Made by a program: the position numbers and the translations under genes. Source: Hydrogenophaga flava NBRC 102514 (GTDB taxonomy: Bacteria; Pseudomonadota; Gammaproteobacteria; Burkholderiales; Burkholderiaceae_C). From it: 64,000 bases of DNA. Below the pieces are notes generated by a model. It worked only from the letters and a program-made list of their open reading frames with translations, made no database searches and was not told the origin of the DNA. Positions 27,701 through 37,295 of this stretch are shown in pieces; positions within the stretch are counted from its first letter, which is position 1, and every line of letters starts with the position of its first letter. Location: contig NZ_BCTF01000023.1 of the NCBI RefSeq assembly GCF_001571145.1, positions 31,378 to 95,377 of the forward strand. The letters are read 5' to 3'.

Positions 27701-28330
27701 GAGAAGACCGCCATCGGCTTCTACTTCTCGGGCCACCTGTTCGACGAGGTCGAGCGCGAGGTGCGGCGCTTTGCGCGCACGCCGCTGACCGACGTGAAGG
27801 AAAGCCGCGATCCCGTCATCCTGGCCGGCATCGTGTCGGACTTCCGGGTCATCAATGGCCAGCGCGGCAAGCTGGCCTTCTTCAAGCTCGACGACAAGAC
27901 TGGCGTGCTCGAAGTCAGCGCCGACGAGAACCTGATCAACCAGTACCGCAACCTGCTCAAGGACGACGAGCTGCTGGTGGTGCAGGCGCTGGTGCAGCCC
28001 GACCGTTTCTCGGGCGGGCTGCGGCTGAAGATCCAGCAGATCTGGGACCTGGCGGCCGCCCGCTGCCGCTTCGGCAAGTACCTGCGGGTGGCGGTCAACG
28101 GCCACGCGCCGGCCATTGCCCAGCTGGTGCGGGACTTCCCGCCCCGGCGCGAAGAAACCGAGCAGGGCGAACTGGTCCGGGGGCTGGGGGTGCGGCTGAT
28201 GGTGGAGCGCTCCGGTGCGCGCTGCGAGCTGCAGCTGGACGACCGGGCGCTGTTCTTCCCGACCGATGCGGCCCTGGCCAGCTGGATGGCGCAGGCCCAC
28301 GAGCGGCGCGCCGAAATCGTGTTCGACTGA
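24761..28330 (+). CDS. dnaE: DNA polymerase III subunit alpha
   Basis: A 1189-residue C-family replicative polymerase, slightly longer than the E. coli protein (1160). The N-terminal PHP domain starts FIHLRLHTEFSVVDG. The catalytic aspartates are in PDFDIDFCQSNRD (about residues 409-421) and the third in VKFDFLGLATL (about 577-587). GPGRGSGAGSLVAYAL in the palm, the tandem helix-hairpin-helix region and a C-terminal OB domain (VILAGIVSDFRVINGQRGK) are all present. It is not the DnaE2/ImuC type. It follows the COG4648 gene by 37 bp and is followed by 96 bp before the sensor kinase. Confidence 0.97.
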   Translation: MFIHLRLHTEFSVVDGTNRIDDTVAAAQADGQPALAITDLNNLFGAVKFYKAARGAGVKPLLGAEVSLAGFTDETPGAMPGAHQPPAPRVILLVQDKQGYLNLSELLARAWTRSDGRAGAVVQREWLEELNAGLLMLSGAQAGPVGQALVQGDASRAADLALQLASLFPHRFYVELQRAGRADDERHVVAAVQLAARLHLPVVATHPVQFLAEDDYEAHEARVCIAEGEILANNRRVRRFTREQYFKSSAQMAELFADIPSAVANTLEIAKRCNLTLVLGKPQLPNFPIPPVDGRIMSVEEYFRHVSYEGLEGRLKHLFPNEAKREEQRPRYVERLEFELNTILKMGFPGYFLIVSDFIKWAKENGCPVGPGRGSGAGSLVAYALLITDLDPLQYNLLFERFLNPERVSMPDFDIDFCQSNRDRVIDYVKDRYGKDAVSQIATFGTMAARAAIRDVGRVLDFSYGFCDGISKLIPNKPGMSVTLQYPPVPKKEGDKNNYAIEMEPILAERIEKEEDVKTLIELAQKLEGMTRNIGMHAGGVLIAPGKLTDFCPLYQQPGSESAVSQYDKDDVEAIGLVKFDFLGLATLTILEIAREFIMKRHKGQENFRFEDVPLDDRAVYALFSKGQTEAVFQFESRGMQGMLRDAKPSRLEDLIALNALYRPGPMDLIPSFVARKHGREAVDYPHPAVAEMLSETYGIMVYQEQVMQTAQILGGYSLGGADLLRRAMGKKKAEEMAEHREKFRAGALATHGIPQDKADEVFDLMEKFAGYGFNKSHAAAYSLLAYHTAWLKVHYTAEFFCANMTVEMDDTDKLKVLWEDARKMGMAFEPPDVNRGGYRFEPVTDKLIRYGLGAVKGTGQQAIEAIVAAREGRGEGPNGDEKGPFTSLFNFCLRVDRQRINKRTVEALIKAGAFDALNLNRAELLASLDVAFEYAAATQANAHQGGLFDMLGGDDHGSSTQEPAYETTTPWGVKERLTHEKTAIGFYFSGHLFDEVEREVRRFARTPLTDVKESRDPVILAGIVSDFRVINGQRGKLAFFKLDDKTGVLEVSADENLINQYRNLLKDDELLVVQALVQPDRFSGGLRLKIQQIWDLAAARCRFGKYLRVAVNGHAPAIAQLVRDFPPRREETEQGELVRGLGVRLMVERSGARCELQLDDRALFFPTDAALASWMAQAHERRAEIVFD

Positions 28331-28426
28331 CGGCTCACCGCGCTCTTACAGAAAAAACCCCCCTGGGTTGTCAATCCTGTCACGCCCGGGTGTGCCTGGG
28401 CGGTCAAGTCGGCGCATGCTGCGCCG

Positions 28427-30667
28427 ATGATTTCGACAACCATGAAACTGCAATATAAGGCCTGGGCGCTGGTCTTTGCCATCGTCGGGCTCGCCGCCGG
28501 CTCGGCCATGCTGGGCGCCCGATACATCGTCGGAGAATCGTTCGCCCAGCTCGAAACCGACCGTGCCCAGCGCGAAGGCGAGCGGGCGCGGCGGGTGCTC
28601 GACCAGCAGGTGCAGTCCCTCAGCGCCACCAACCGCGACTACGCCCAGTGGGTGGACGCGGTCGACTTCCTGCAGGGGCGCAAACCCGAGTTCATGGACG
28701 ACAACTTCGACGTCGGCAACCTGGGGTACCTGCGCATTTCCGAAGTGGCGGTGTTTGATGCCAAGGGCGCGCTGGTCACCAGCGTGACCGTGGACGACCA
28801 GGGGCGCAAGGCGGCGGTGCCGGCCGCGCGCATCGAACCTCTCAGGCCCCTGGCCCGGGAGGTGCTGGCGTCATCCGAGCCTCTTTCCTCTTTCCAGACC
28901 CTTCGCGTCGCCGACGGTCAGCTGGACATGGTGGCCGTGGCCTCGGTGCAACGGCCCGGCGTCAGCGGGGCGCCGGCGGTCGGCGCCATCGTCATGGTTC
29001 GCCGCTTCGACCAGGCCGAACTGGCGCGTTTCTCGGAAGTGCTGATGACGCCGCTGTCGCTGTCGTTCGACGCGCCCAGCCACCGCGGACAGGACCTGCA
29101 CCTCGAACCGGTCGATGACCAGCGTGCCGACCTGCACGCGGTGCTGAAGGACCACAAGGGCCAGCCGGTCGCGGAACTGGTGCTGGGGCTTGACCGTTCG
29201 CTCGCGGAGCAGGCTCGGGTGCTGACCTGGCAGGGCATCGGTCTGGCGGCGCTCGCCGGGCTGTTCGCCAGCGTCGTGCTGGCGTTTCTGCTGGACCGCC
29301 TGGTGCTGCGCCGCCTGCAGAAGCTGCACCACGATGTGAATCGCATCACGGTGGACGGACCCACCGCGGGTCACGAGGTCCGGGTGGCCGGTGATGACGA
29401 ACTCACCCAGCTGGCCGAGGGCGTCAACGGACTGCTGAGCCGGGTCCGCTCCGATGCCCAGGCGCAGCGCGAGGCGCATGTGCAGCAGGAAGCCTTGCAG
29501 GTGCAGCTCATGCAGTCGCAGAAGACCGAGGCGCTGGGTCGCCTGACCGGCGGCATCGCGCACGACTTCAACAACTCGCTGGCCGCGATCACCGGCTGGA
29601 TCCGCCTGGCCAGCGAAGACCTGGACAGCACCCACCCGAGCCACGAGGCCCTGCAGCAGGCGCTCAAGTCGACGCGCTACGCGGACGGGCTGATGCGCCA
29701 GCTGCTGGCCTTCGGCCGGCAGTCCGCGCCCCGGCTGCGCCGTCTGCACTGGGCGGCGCTGATCGAGGAGACGCGCGTGATGGTCTCCGCCGGCCTGACC
29801 CGCGACTGCGAGCTGGTGGTGCACTACGAGGTCGACGACGACGAGGTCGATGCCGACCCCACGCAGCTGCAGCAGGTGCTGGTGAACCTGCTGATCAACG
29901 CGGCCGACGCCATGAAAGGGCAGGGGCGCATCGATCTCACGCTGGGCTCGGCGGAGCTTCCCCCCGGGCGCGGCCACGAGCTGCCCGCCGGGGCCACCGA
30001 CCTCCCCGACGGGCGCTACCTGGTGCTGCGGGTGCGCGACCACGGGCCGGGCATACCGCAAGAGCACGTGGACCGGGTGTTCGACCCTTTCTTCACCACC
30101 AAGGCCAAGGGACGGGGCACCGGACTGGGCCTCTCGGTGGCGCAGGGCATCATGGCCCGGCACCATGGATCGCTGGGCCTGGTCAACGGCCCGGATGGTG
30201 CGTGCTTCGTGTTGTGCCTGCCCGCCAGCCAGCGCGACGAGGCTGTGGCCTCCGTCACCACCCCGGGCGGGCCGGGCAAGGGGCGCCAGCTGCTGTTCGT
30301 GGACGACGACCAGTCGGTGCGCCACGCCTGGGCCGCGCTGCTGGAGCGCAAGGGCTGGCAGGTGACGCGCTCACGCGACGGCGAAGAGGCCTGGAGCCAG
30401 TTCTCGCAGACGGGCAAGCACTTCGACGTGGTGCTGACCGACCAGTCCATGCCGCGCCTGGACGGCGTGGGGCTGGCCCAGAGGATCCGGGCCACCCGCA
30501 CTCCGCCGCCCGTGGTGCTGATGAGTGGTCACGTCGACGAGGTCGAGGCGGGCCTGCTCAAGACGCTGTTTGCGGCGGTGTTGCACAAGCCGGTGGATCC
30601 CACCGAGCTGGACCGGGTGCTGCAAAGTCTGCCGTTGCCCGAAGAGGCACCGGCGACCCAGTTCTGA
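28427..30667 (+). CDS. Hybrid sensor histidine kinase with CHASE4-like sensor and receiver domain
   Basis: A 746-residue membrane kinase. A TM helix (about 13-35), a periplasmic CHASE4-like domain (about 40-265), a second TM (268-290) and a HAMP-like linker precede the catalytic core: H-box LTGGIAHDFNN (phospho-His near 379), N-box VLVNLLINAADAM, G1 RDHGPGIP, F-box DPFFTTK and G2 GRGTGLGLS. A receiver domain follows, with DDD near 625, phospho-Asp in VLTDQSMP near 671 and Lys in LHKP. No output regulator is adjacent, so its partner is elsewhere. ATG codons at 28427 and 28442 are both possible. It converges on tolA with 8 bp between stops. Confidence 0.88.
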   Translation: MISTTMKLQYKAWALVFAIVGLAAGSAMLGARYIVGESFAQLETDRAQREGERARRVLDQQVQSLSATNRDYAQWVDAVDFLQGRKPEFMDDNFDVGNLGYLRISEVAVFDAKGALVTSVTVDDQGRKAAVPAARIEPLRPLAREVLASSEPLSSFQTLRVADGQLDMVAVASVQRPGVSGAPAVGAIVMVRRFDQAELARFSEVLMTPLSLSFDAPSHRGQDLHLEPVDDQRADLHAVLKDHKGQPVAELVLGLDRSLAEQARVLTWQGIGLAALAGLFASVVLAFLLDRLVLRRLQKLHHDVNRITVDGPTAGHEVRVAGDDELTQLAEGVNGLLSRVRSDAQAQREAHVQQEALQVQLMQSQKTEALGRLTGGIAHDFNNSLAAITGWIRLASEDLDSTHPSHEALQQALKSTRYADGLMRQLLAFGRQSAPRLRRLHWAALIEETRVMVSAGLTRDCELVVHYEVDDDEVDADPTQLQQVLVNLLINAADAMKGQGRIDLTLGSAELPPGRGHELPAGATDLPDGRYLVLRVRDHGPGIPQEHVDRVFDPFFTTKAKGRGTGLGLSVAQGIMARHHGSLGLVNGPDGACFVLCLPASQRDEAVASVTTPGGPGKGRQLLFVDDDQSVRHAWAALLERKGWQVTRSRDGEEAWSQFSQTGKHFDVVLTDQSMPRLDGVGLAQRIRATRTPPPVVLMSGHVDEVEAGLLKTLFAAVLHKPVDPTELDRVLQSLPLPEEAPATQF

Positions 30668-30675
30668 GACCCGGG

Positions 30676-31584
30676 TCAGTCCGTCGGGCGGACCACGATG
30701 ATGATGGGCGAGGGGACCCGGCCATCGACATTGCGCGGCAGCGAGCCGGTGCGGTCAATGGCCTTCAGCGCCGCCTCGTCCCAGGCCGGGTTGCCGCTGC
30801 TGTCGACCACGCGCCGTGACGTGATGGTGCCGTCGGACAGCGCGCGCACTTCGATCTCCGTGCGCAGCGAGCGGGGGAAATCTTCCGTGTAGCGGATGTT
30901 GGGACTGACCTTGGCCCGGACCCTGCCTGCGTAGCCCGACGACGGGCCGCTGGACTGCTGGGCCGAGCCGCGGGCTTCGGGGCCGCCGCTGGCACCCACC
31001 TGGCCCATGATCCGGCGCATTTGCTCTTCGCGCGCGGCCTTGGCGAGTTGGTCCTGCCGGCGCTCTTCAGCAGCTTTTCGCTCCTGTTCCTTTTTGGCCA
31101 GTTCCTTCTTCTTCAGGTCGTCGGCCTTTTTCTTTTCGGCCAGTTCCTTCTCTCTCTTCTCGCGCTCGGCCTTGTCCTTGGCCGCTTTTTCCTTCTTCGC
31201 CTCTTCAAGCTCGCGCCGCTTCTCTTCTTCCAGCTTCTTCTGCTTGGCCTTCTCGGTCGCGATGTCCGGCTGCTTCACCGTCGGCTGGGGTGGTGGTGGC
31301 TCGGGCTTGGGTTCCGGCTTCGGTTCGGGTTTGGGCTCCGGCCGGGGCTCCGGTTCGGGTGGCGGCGGCGGGGGAGGCTCCACCGCACGGGGTGCCGCCT
31401 CGCGCGGCAGGGCCGACCAGATCTCGGCCTCGAACGCCACCTGAGGCTCGTCCTGCTTCCAGTGCACCCCCCAGGTCAGGGCCGCCATCAGCAGCACGTG
31501 CGCGCCCAGGGCCAGCGCCAGCGGCGTTCCCCAGCGGCCGGAGCGCGGCGGCTTGAAGTCGATGGCGTCGGTGATGATCTGCAT
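30676..31584 (-). CDS. tolA: Cell envelope integrity protein TolA
   Basis: A 302-residue TolA. It has a cytoplasmic head, one TM helix (about residues 18-36), a Pro/Glu-rich segment (PPPPEPEPRPEPKP-like repeats, about 66-95), a long Lys/Glu/Ala helix (about 100-185) and a C-terminal globular TolA/TonB domain with YAGRVRAKVSPN and WDEAALKAIDR. It links the inner-membrane TolQR motor to the outer membrane. The ATG at 31584 follows tolR by 10 bp. It is the last gene of the operon: tolB and pal, which usually come next, are not here. Confidence 0.92.
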   Translation of the reverse strand: MQIITDAIDFKPPRSGRWGTPLALALGAHVLLMAALTWGVHWKQDEPQVAFEAEIWSALPREAAPRAVEPPPPPPPEPEPRPEPKPEPKPEPKPEPPPPQPTVKQPDIATEKAKQKKLEEEKRRELEEAKKEKAAKDKAEREKREKELAEKKKADDLKKKELAKKEQERKAAEERRQDQLAKAAREEQMRRIMGQVGASGGPEARGSAQQSSGPSSGYAGRVRAKVSPNIRYTEDFPRSLRTEIEVRALSDGTITSRRVVDSSGNPAWDEAALKAIDRTGSLPRNVDGRVPSPIIIVVRPTD

Positions 31585-31594
31585 GTCCGGGCGT

Positions 31595-32044
31595 TCAGCG
31601 GCTGGCCTGGACCGCCAGGCCCACGCGGTCGACGCCCGCGCGCTTGAGCGTGTCCATGGTCTTGACCACGGTGTCGTACTTGATGTCCTTGTCGGCGCTG
31701 ATGACCACCGGCACGGCGTCGGCCGGGGTGCCGGCCTCGGCAGCGGTGCCCTGCAGCTTGCGCACCTCGCCGGCCAGCTGCGGCAGCTTGACGCCCTGAC
31801 CACCCTTGCTCGCCGTGCCCAGGCGCACCTGGATGGTTTCGTCCTTGCTGATCACCACCTGCACGAAGCTCTTGGGCTGCGCGTCGGCCTGGCCCACGCT
31901 GGGCAGGCTGATCTGGCTGGGAGAGATGAGGGGTGCGGTCACCATGAAGATGATCAGCAGAACCAGCATCACGTCGATGAACGGGACCATGTTGATCTCG
32001 TTCTTGGTGCGGCGGGTGCGGCCCCGCGATGAGACGGCGGCCAT
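31595..32044 (-). CDS. tolR: Biopolymer transport protein TolR (ExbD family)
   Basis: A 149-residue protein with one TM helix (about residues 20-42) carrying the conserved proton-path aspartate in VPFIDVMLVLLIIFMV, followed by a periplasmic domain ending DTLKRAGVDRVGL, typical of TolR/ExbD. It lies between tolQ (2 bp upstream) and tolA (10 bp downstream) in the standard order. With TolQ it forms the proton-motive-force motor that drives TolA. Confidence 0.94.
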   Translation of the reverse strand: MAAVSSRGRTRRTKNEINMVPFIDVMLVLLIIFMVTAPLISPSQISLPSVGQADAQPKSFVQVVISKDETIQVRLGTASKGGQGVKLPQLAGEVRKLQGTAAEAGTPADAVPVVISADKDIKYDTVVKTMDTLKRAGVDRVGLAVQASR

Positions 32045-32046
32045 GT

Positions 32047-32751
<705 letters not shown>

Positions 32752-32783
32752 GTCGATGACGGGGTTGGAGTCGGTTCAGAGGG

Positions 32784-33221
32784 TCATTGGTTCCCGGGGG
32801 CGAGTGCCTGCAGCACGGCCGCCGGGATGCGCTGGGGTCGAAGCTGCACCGCGTCGACCCAGCCGATGCGGATGCTGCCTTCGCAAAGCAGGATCGGTGC
32901 CGAGCCGTCGGCGGGCTGCAGCGAGGCGGTCTGCTCGATTGTCAGTGAGGCCCGGCCCGGTTCGGTCACACGGGCGGTAACAGTCAGCAAATCGTCGAGC
33001 CGCGCCGGTCGGTGGTAGCGCAGCTGCGTGCCCGTCACCACGAACATGCCGCCCACCTGCTCGCGCAGCTTCTGCTGCTCCACACCCAGGTGGCGCAGCC
33101 ACTCGGTGCGCGCACGCTCGAAGAACTTGAGGTAGTTGGCGTAGAACACGATGCCGCCGGCATCGGTGTCTTCCCAGTAGATGCGCACCGGCCATCTGAA
33201 GGTCGTGTCCACAGGGCTCAT
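32784..33221 (-). CDS. ybgC: Tol-Pal-associated acyl-CoA thioesterase YbgC
   Basis: A 145-residue hot-dog-fold thioesterase. The signature IYWEDTDAGGIVFYANYLKFFERAR is present with the catalytic Asp in DTDAGG near residue 19. I chose the ATG at 33221, in an ATGA overlap with the aminotransferase stop; the longer frame runs into that gene. YbgC proteins act on acyl-CoA or acyl-ACP at the membrane and are typically the first gene of tol operons, as here before tolQ. Confidence 0.92.
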   Translation of the reverse strand: MSPVDTTFRWPVRIYWEDTDAGGIVFYANYLKFFERARTEWLRHLGVEQQKLREQVGGMFVVTGTQLRYHRPARLDDLLTVTARVTEPGRASLTIEQTASLQPADGSAPILLCEGSIRIGWVDAVQLRPQRIPAAVLQALAPGNQ

Positions 33222-34459
33222 AGCGCGGCCTCCAGCCGGTGCACCGCTTCCTGCAGCTGGGGCAGGGCGTTGGCGGTGGAGAAGCGAAGGTAGCGGCCGG
33301 GGTCGGCCAGACCGAAGTCGCGCCCGGGTGTGGTGGCCAGCTGGCAGCGGCGCATCAGCTCGAACGCCAGTGCCCAGCTGCCGCCTTCTTCGGGGCGTCC
33401 GTCCGGTGCTTTCAAGCCCCAGCGGTTGCACAGTGCGGAGACGTCGGCCCAGGCGTAGAACGCGCCGTCCGGCATCACCGGGACCGGCAGGCCCAGGCGG
33501 TCCAGGGCCGGAATGAAAAAGTCGCGCCGGGCCTTGAACTCGGCGCGGCGGCGTTCGTACTCGGTCAGGCTCTCGGGCTCGAAGCAGGCCAGCGCCGCGT
33601 GTTGTGCCACCGTGCTGGCGCAGATGAACAGGTTCTGGGCCAGCCGCTCCACCGCCGGCACCAGCGCGGGCGGCAGCACCAGCCAGCCCAGGCGCCAGCC
33701 GGTCATGTTGAAGTACTTGCTGAAGCTGTTGACGCTGATCACCTCGTCACCCAGACCGTCGGGCAGACCCAGCGCGCTGTGGCCGTAGGCCTCGTCGTAG
33801 GACAGGCCCAGGTAGATCTCGTCGATCAGGGTGACGCCGCCCTTTTCACGCACGAAGCGGGCGATGCGCTCCAGCTCGGCGCGGGCGATCGAGGTGCCGG
33901 TGGGGTTGGACGGCGAGGCCAGCAGCACGCCGCGCGTGGCCTCACCCCAGGCCGAGGCCACATGGTCGGCGCTGAGCTGGAAGCGGTCTTCGGGGCCGGA
34001 CGGGATCAGCACCGGCGTGCCCTCGGCCGCCTGCACGAACTGGCGGTTGCAGGGGTAGCAGGGGTCGGGCATCAGCACTTCGTCGCCGGCCTCGATCAGC
34101 GCCAGGTAGGCCAGCTGCAGTGCGGCGGACGCACCGGCCGTCACCACGATGCGGGCCGGGTCGATGTCCAGACCAAATCGGCTGGCATACCAGCCGCTGA
34201 TGGCCTCGCGCAGCGCGGGCAGGCCGGTGGCCTGTGTGTACTGGCTGCGGCCATCGCGGATCGCGCGTTCGGCTGCTGCCTGCACCGGCGGCGGCGCGGT
34301 GAAGTCCGGCTCACCGATGTTGAGGTAGATCATCGGCCGGTCGCCCGGTCGGGCCTGCCGCGCCATGTCGGCCGCGGCCTTGGCCAGCTCCATCACGTAA
34401 AAAGGTTCGACGCGCCGGGCGCGGCTGGACAGGCGCAATGGGTCCGGGCGCAACGTCAT
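33218..34459 (-). CDS. Class I/II pyridoxal-phosphate aminotransferase
   Basis: A 413-residue aspartate-aminotransferase-fold enzyme. Motifs in order: [10 protein letters not shown] (about 50), [24 protein letters not shown] (about 175), [12 protein letters not shown] (about 208) and the PLP-lysine segment [18 protein letters not shown] (Lys near 245). The ATG at 34459 overlaps the nusB stop (ATGA). It could be an aspartate, alanine or aromatic aminotransferase; the sequence does not settle which. Its place between nusB and ybgC appears to be simple operon packing. Confidence 0.86.
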   Translation of the reverse strand: MTLRPDPLRLSSRARRVEPFYVMELAKAAADMARQARPGDRPMIYLNIGEPDFTAPPPVQAAAERAIRDGRSQYTQATGLPALREAISGWYASRFGLDIDPARIVVTAGASAALQLAYLALIEAGDEVLMPDPCYPCNRQFVQAAEGTPVLIPSGPEDRFQLSADHVASAWGEATRGVLLASPSNPTGTSIARAELERIARFVREKGGVTLIDEIYLGLSYDEAYGHSALGLPDGLGDEVISVNSFSKYFNMTGWRLGWLVLPPALVPAVERLAQNLFICASTVAQHAALACFEPESLTEYERRRAEFKARRDFFIPALDRLGLPVPVMPDGAFYAWADVSALCNRWGLKAPDGRPEEGGSWALAFELMRRCQLATTPGRDFGLADPGRYLRFSTANALPQLQEAVHRLEAAL

Positions 34460-34953
34460 TCCGCCTTGGACGACTTGCGCGCGCCGGCGGGTGCCGCAGC
34501 GGCTTCGTGCGGGCGCAGCCGGGCGCCGAGCTGGTGGAGCACCCCGTTGACGTACTTGTGGCCATCGGTGCCACCGAAGGACTTGGCCAGTTCGACACAT
34601 TCGTTGATCACGACGCGCAGCGGCACATCCAGGCAGTGCTGGAGCTCGTACGCGCCGATCCACAGCACCCCGTGTTCGATCGGCGATATCTCGGCCATGG
34701 GCCGGTCCAGCAGAGGCGTCACCAGGGCGTCCAGCGCCTCGGCCTGTTCGACACAGCCATGCAGCAGCGCGTCGTAGTGGGCACTGTCGGACTTGTGGAA
34801 ACCCGAGAGGTCGCGGGTGAAGCTGTCGATGTCGCTGGCGGTGTTGCGGCCGACGAGGTGCTGGTAGAGCGCCTGCAGCGCAAACTCCCGTGCCCGGGTG
34901 CGGGCCGATTTGTCGGCCGCCTTGCGCGGCTTGGTCGGGCTCTGGTCGTTCAT
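34456..34953 (-). CDS. nusB: Transcription antitermination factor NusB
   Basis: A 165-residue NusB. The RNA-binding opening [19 protein letters not shown] and the C-terminal signature [29 protein letters not shown] are clear. It works with NusE/S10 in rRNA antitermination. It starts 5 bp after ribH, in the common ribH-nusB order. A charged low-complexity tail (about residues 148-165) is normal for this lineage. Confidence 0.95.
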   Translation of the reverse strand: MNDQSPTKPRKAADKSARTRAREFALQALYQHLVGRNTASDIDSFTRDLSGFHKSDSAHYDALLHGCVEQAEALDALVTPLLDRPMAEISPIEHGVLWIGAYELQHCLDVPLRVVINECVELAKSFGGTDGHKYVNGVLHQLGARLRPHEAAAAPAGARKSSKAE

Positions 34954-34958
34954 GGGGT

Positions 34959-35423
34959 TCAACCGATCTGCTCCAGCACATGGGCCATCTCGACGGCCAC
35001 GCGCGCCGCATCGCGGCCTTTTTCGGTCTGGCGGGCCACGGCCTGTTCCAGGTTCTCCGTGGTGAGGATGGCGTTGGCGATCGGCGTGTGGGTGTCCAGC
35101 GAGACGCGGCTGACGCCGGCGCCGGATTCGTTGGCGACCAGCTCGAAATGGTAGGTTTCGCCGCGGATGATGCAGCCCAGCGCGATCAGCGCGTCGTATT
35201 CGTCCAGCTCGGCCATGGCCTGCAGGGCGATCGGCACCTCCAGGGCGCCGGGCACCGTCACGCGGGTGATGTGCTTTTCCTGCACGCCCAGCGCGAGCAA
35301 CTCGGCGTGGCACGCCTCGAACAGCGCGTTGGTGATGCCTTCGTTGAAACGGGCCTGGACGATGCCGATGGAGAGCTTCTTGCCGTCGAGCAGGCTGGAG
35401 CTGCCTTTGTCTGCGCCAAACAT
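34959..35423 (-). CDS. ribH: 6,7-dimethyl-8-ribityllumazine synthase
   Basis: A 154-residue lumazine synthase, which condenses the pyrimidinedione with dihydroxybutanone phosphate to form the direct precursor of riboflavin. [13 protein letters not shown] (about 19-31), [13 protein letters not shown] (about 54-66) and [13 protein letters not shown] with the catalytic His (about 82-94) are present. The ATG at 35423 is the standard start; an upstream in-frame ATG would add an unrelated extension. It follows ribE after 22 bp with no ribBA between them. Confidence 0.95.
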   Translation of the reverse strand: MFGADKGSSSLLDGKKLSIGIVQARFNEGITNALFEACHAELLALGVQEKHITRVTVPGALEVPIALQAMAELDEYDALIALGCIIRGETYHFELVANESGAGVSRVSLDTHTPIANAILTTENLEQAVARQTEKGRDAARVAVEMAHVLEQIG

Positions 35424-35445
35424 GGGTGTCTTTCTTGGGTGGGGG

Positions 35446-36078
35446 TCAGTTCTGGGAAGGCGCTGCGCCGAGCATGCGCTCGACATAGCGGGCCACGGTG
35501 TCGATTTCCAGGTTCACCGCGCTGCCGGCGCGCAGGTCGCCCAGGGTGGTGTTCTGGACGGTGTGCGGAATCAGGTTGATGCTGAACTCGCAGCCATCCG
35601 GGCGGTCTTCGATGCGGTTCACGGTCAGGCTGACGCCATTGATGGCGACCGAACCTTTGTAGGCGAGGTATTTGGCCAGGCCCGGCGGTGCGAGCACGCG
35701 CAGCTCCCAGCTCTCGCCCACGCGCTCGAAAACGGTGACCTGCCCGACGCCGTCCACATGGCCCGACACGATGTGGCCGCCCAGGCGGTCGTTCGCACGC
35801 AAGGCCTTTTCGAGATTGACCCGGTGGCCGGCTTCGGCCAGCCCGGTGGTCTTGGACAGGGATTCGGCCGACACGTCGATGGTGAAGCGGGAGGCGGCAG
35901 TGTCGATGGTCGTGACGGTCATGCAGGCGCCGTTGTGGGCGATGCTGTCGCCCAGGGCGACGTCGTCGAGGTAGCCCGGCGGCGCCTCGATCGTCAGGCG
36001 CCTGCCGTGGTCCAAAGAGCTGCCCAGGGGGTGAAGGTCGGCGATGCGGCCCACACCGGTGATGATGCCGGTAAACAT
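35446..36078 (-). CDS. ribE: Riboflavin synthase alpha chain
   Basis: A 210-residue riboflavin synthase, dismutating two lumazine molecules. Both tandem barrels are visible: [12 protein letters not shown] with the conserved N-terminal MFTG start, and [13 protein letters not shown] opening the second half (about residue 98), with VSLTVN later. The ATG at 36078 is fixed by the universal MFTG start. The protein ends [10 protein letters not shown]. It follows ribD by 67 bp. Confidence 0.95.
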   Translation of the reverse strand: MFTGIITGVGRIADLHPLGSSLDHGRRLTIEAPPGYLDDVALGDSIAHNGACMTVTTIDTAASRFTIDVSAESLSKTTGLAEAGHRVNLEKALRANDRLGGHIVSGHVDGVGQVTVFERVGESWELRVLAPPGLAKYLAYKGSVAINGVSLTVNRIEDRPDGCEFSINLIPHTVQNTTLGDLRAGSAVNLEIDTVARYVERMLGAAPSQN

Positions 36079-36145
36079 CCGCGTATTTTCGCAGGGTTTG
36101 GCCCGGCGCCGCGCGCGGCGCCAAAAGGCCGGTGGTTTGCAGGCC

Positions 36146-37291
36146 TCAGGCGTGCAGGAAACGGTCCTTGCCCTGCACCCGCGCCAGGACGCGCAGGTCG
36201 TCACCTACCGGCTCCACCGAGGCGAATCGCAAGGGAAGGCGCTGGTCCAGCGATTGCAGCGGCCCCCAGTTGGCCAGCCCCGACCCGCCGGTGCCGAGCA
36301 TCTGAGGGGCCACATACAGCAGGAACTCGTCGATCAGGCCTTCGCGGATGAAGGAGCCATTGAGCTTGTGGCCGGCTTCCAGGTGCAGCTCGTTCACCTC
36401 CCGGGTAGCCAGGTCACGCAGCATCGCCGCCAGATCGACTTTGCCACCGGGACCGGGCAGGGCGATGACGGTGGCACCCCGCTGTTCCAGCGCTGTCTGG
36501 CGGCAGGCATCGGTGGCGGCGCAGTAGATGAAGATCTGGCGCGTGAGCCCCTGTGCCGGGGCCTGGAACAGGCGGGCAGCAAGAGGGGTTTCTAGCTTGC
36601 TGTCGACGATCACCAGATGGGGCTGCCGGGGCGTCGGCGCCTGCCGCACGTCCAGCATGGGGTCGTCCTCCAGCACGGTGCCGATGCCCGTCAGTACCGC
36701 ACAGGCCCGTGCGCGCCAGGCGTGACCGTCTGCACGGGCCGCTTCTCCGGTGATCCACTGGCTGGTGCCGTTGCCCAGAGCGGTCACGCCATCCAGCGAC
36801 ATCGCGGCCTTCATGCGCACCCAGGGCGTGCCGCGGATCATGCGGCTGAAGAAGCCGATGTTCAACTCGCGGGTGGCGAAAGCAGCTTCGCTGTCGGGTG
36901 GCATGAGTTCGACCTGGATGCCCGCAGCCCGCAGGCGCTCCAGGCCGCGTCCAGCCACCTTGGGGTTGGGATCACCCGTGGCCACCACCACCTTGACGAC
37001 GCCGGCGGCCACCAGCGCATCGCAGCAGGGCGGGGTGCGACCATGGTGGGAGCAGGGCTCCAGGGTGACGTAGGCCGTCGCACCTCGGGTGGACTCACCT
37101 CTCTGCGCCGCATCGCGCAGCGCCATCACCTCGGCGTGCGGGCCACCTGCCTGCTGGGTGTGGCCCTGCCCGATTTCCCGGCCATCGGCTGCAAGGATCA
37201 CGCAGCCAACTCGAGGGTTGGGGTTGGACAACGTCAGGGACTGCCGGGCCTTTTGGAGGGCGTCGGACAGAGGGCCTCGATCCAGCGGCAT
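36146..37291 (-). CDS. ribD: Bifunctional riboflavin deaminase/reductase RibD
   Basis: A 381-residue bifunctional enzyme. The N-terminal deaminase domain has NPNPRVGCVI, the zinc motif GPHAEVMAL (about 49-57) and PCSHHGRTPPCC (about 79-90). The C-terminal reductase domain starts near RPWVRMKAAMSLDG-type sequence (about 150) and includes HLEAGHKLNGSF. It catalyses two consecutive steps of riboflavin synthesis. It lies just 4 bp downstream of pilE on the same strand, so it may share readthrough from the pilus operon. Confidence 0.95.
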   Translation of the reverse strand: MPLDRGPLSDALQKARQSLTLSNPNPRVGCVILAADGREIGQGHTQQAGGPHAEVMALRDAAQRGESTRGATAYVTLEPCSHHGRTPPCCDALVAAGVVKVVVATGDPNPKVAGRGLERLRAAGIQVELMPPDSEAAFATRELNIGFFSRMIRGTPWVRMKAAMSLDGVTALGNGTSQWITGEAARADGHAWRARACAVLTGIGTVLEDDPMLDVRQAPTPRQPHLVIVDSKLETPLAARLFQAPAQGLTRQIFIYCAATDACRQTALEQRGATVIALPGPGGKVDLAAMLRDLATREVNELHLEAGHKLNGSFIREGLIDEFLLYVAPQMLGTGGSGLANWGPLQSLDQRLPLRFASVEPVGDDLRVLARVQGKDRFLHA

Positions 37292-37295
37292 GCGA

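Noticed and set aside
25541..28300. 919-codon minus-strand frame within dnaE
   Set aside because: Shadow of dnaE; the plus frame has all polymerase motifs.
28352..28369. Hairpin AACCC/GGGTT followed by T residues on the minus strand after dnaE
   Set aside because: Only a 5-bp stem sharing bases with the T run, and no minus-strand gene precedes it.
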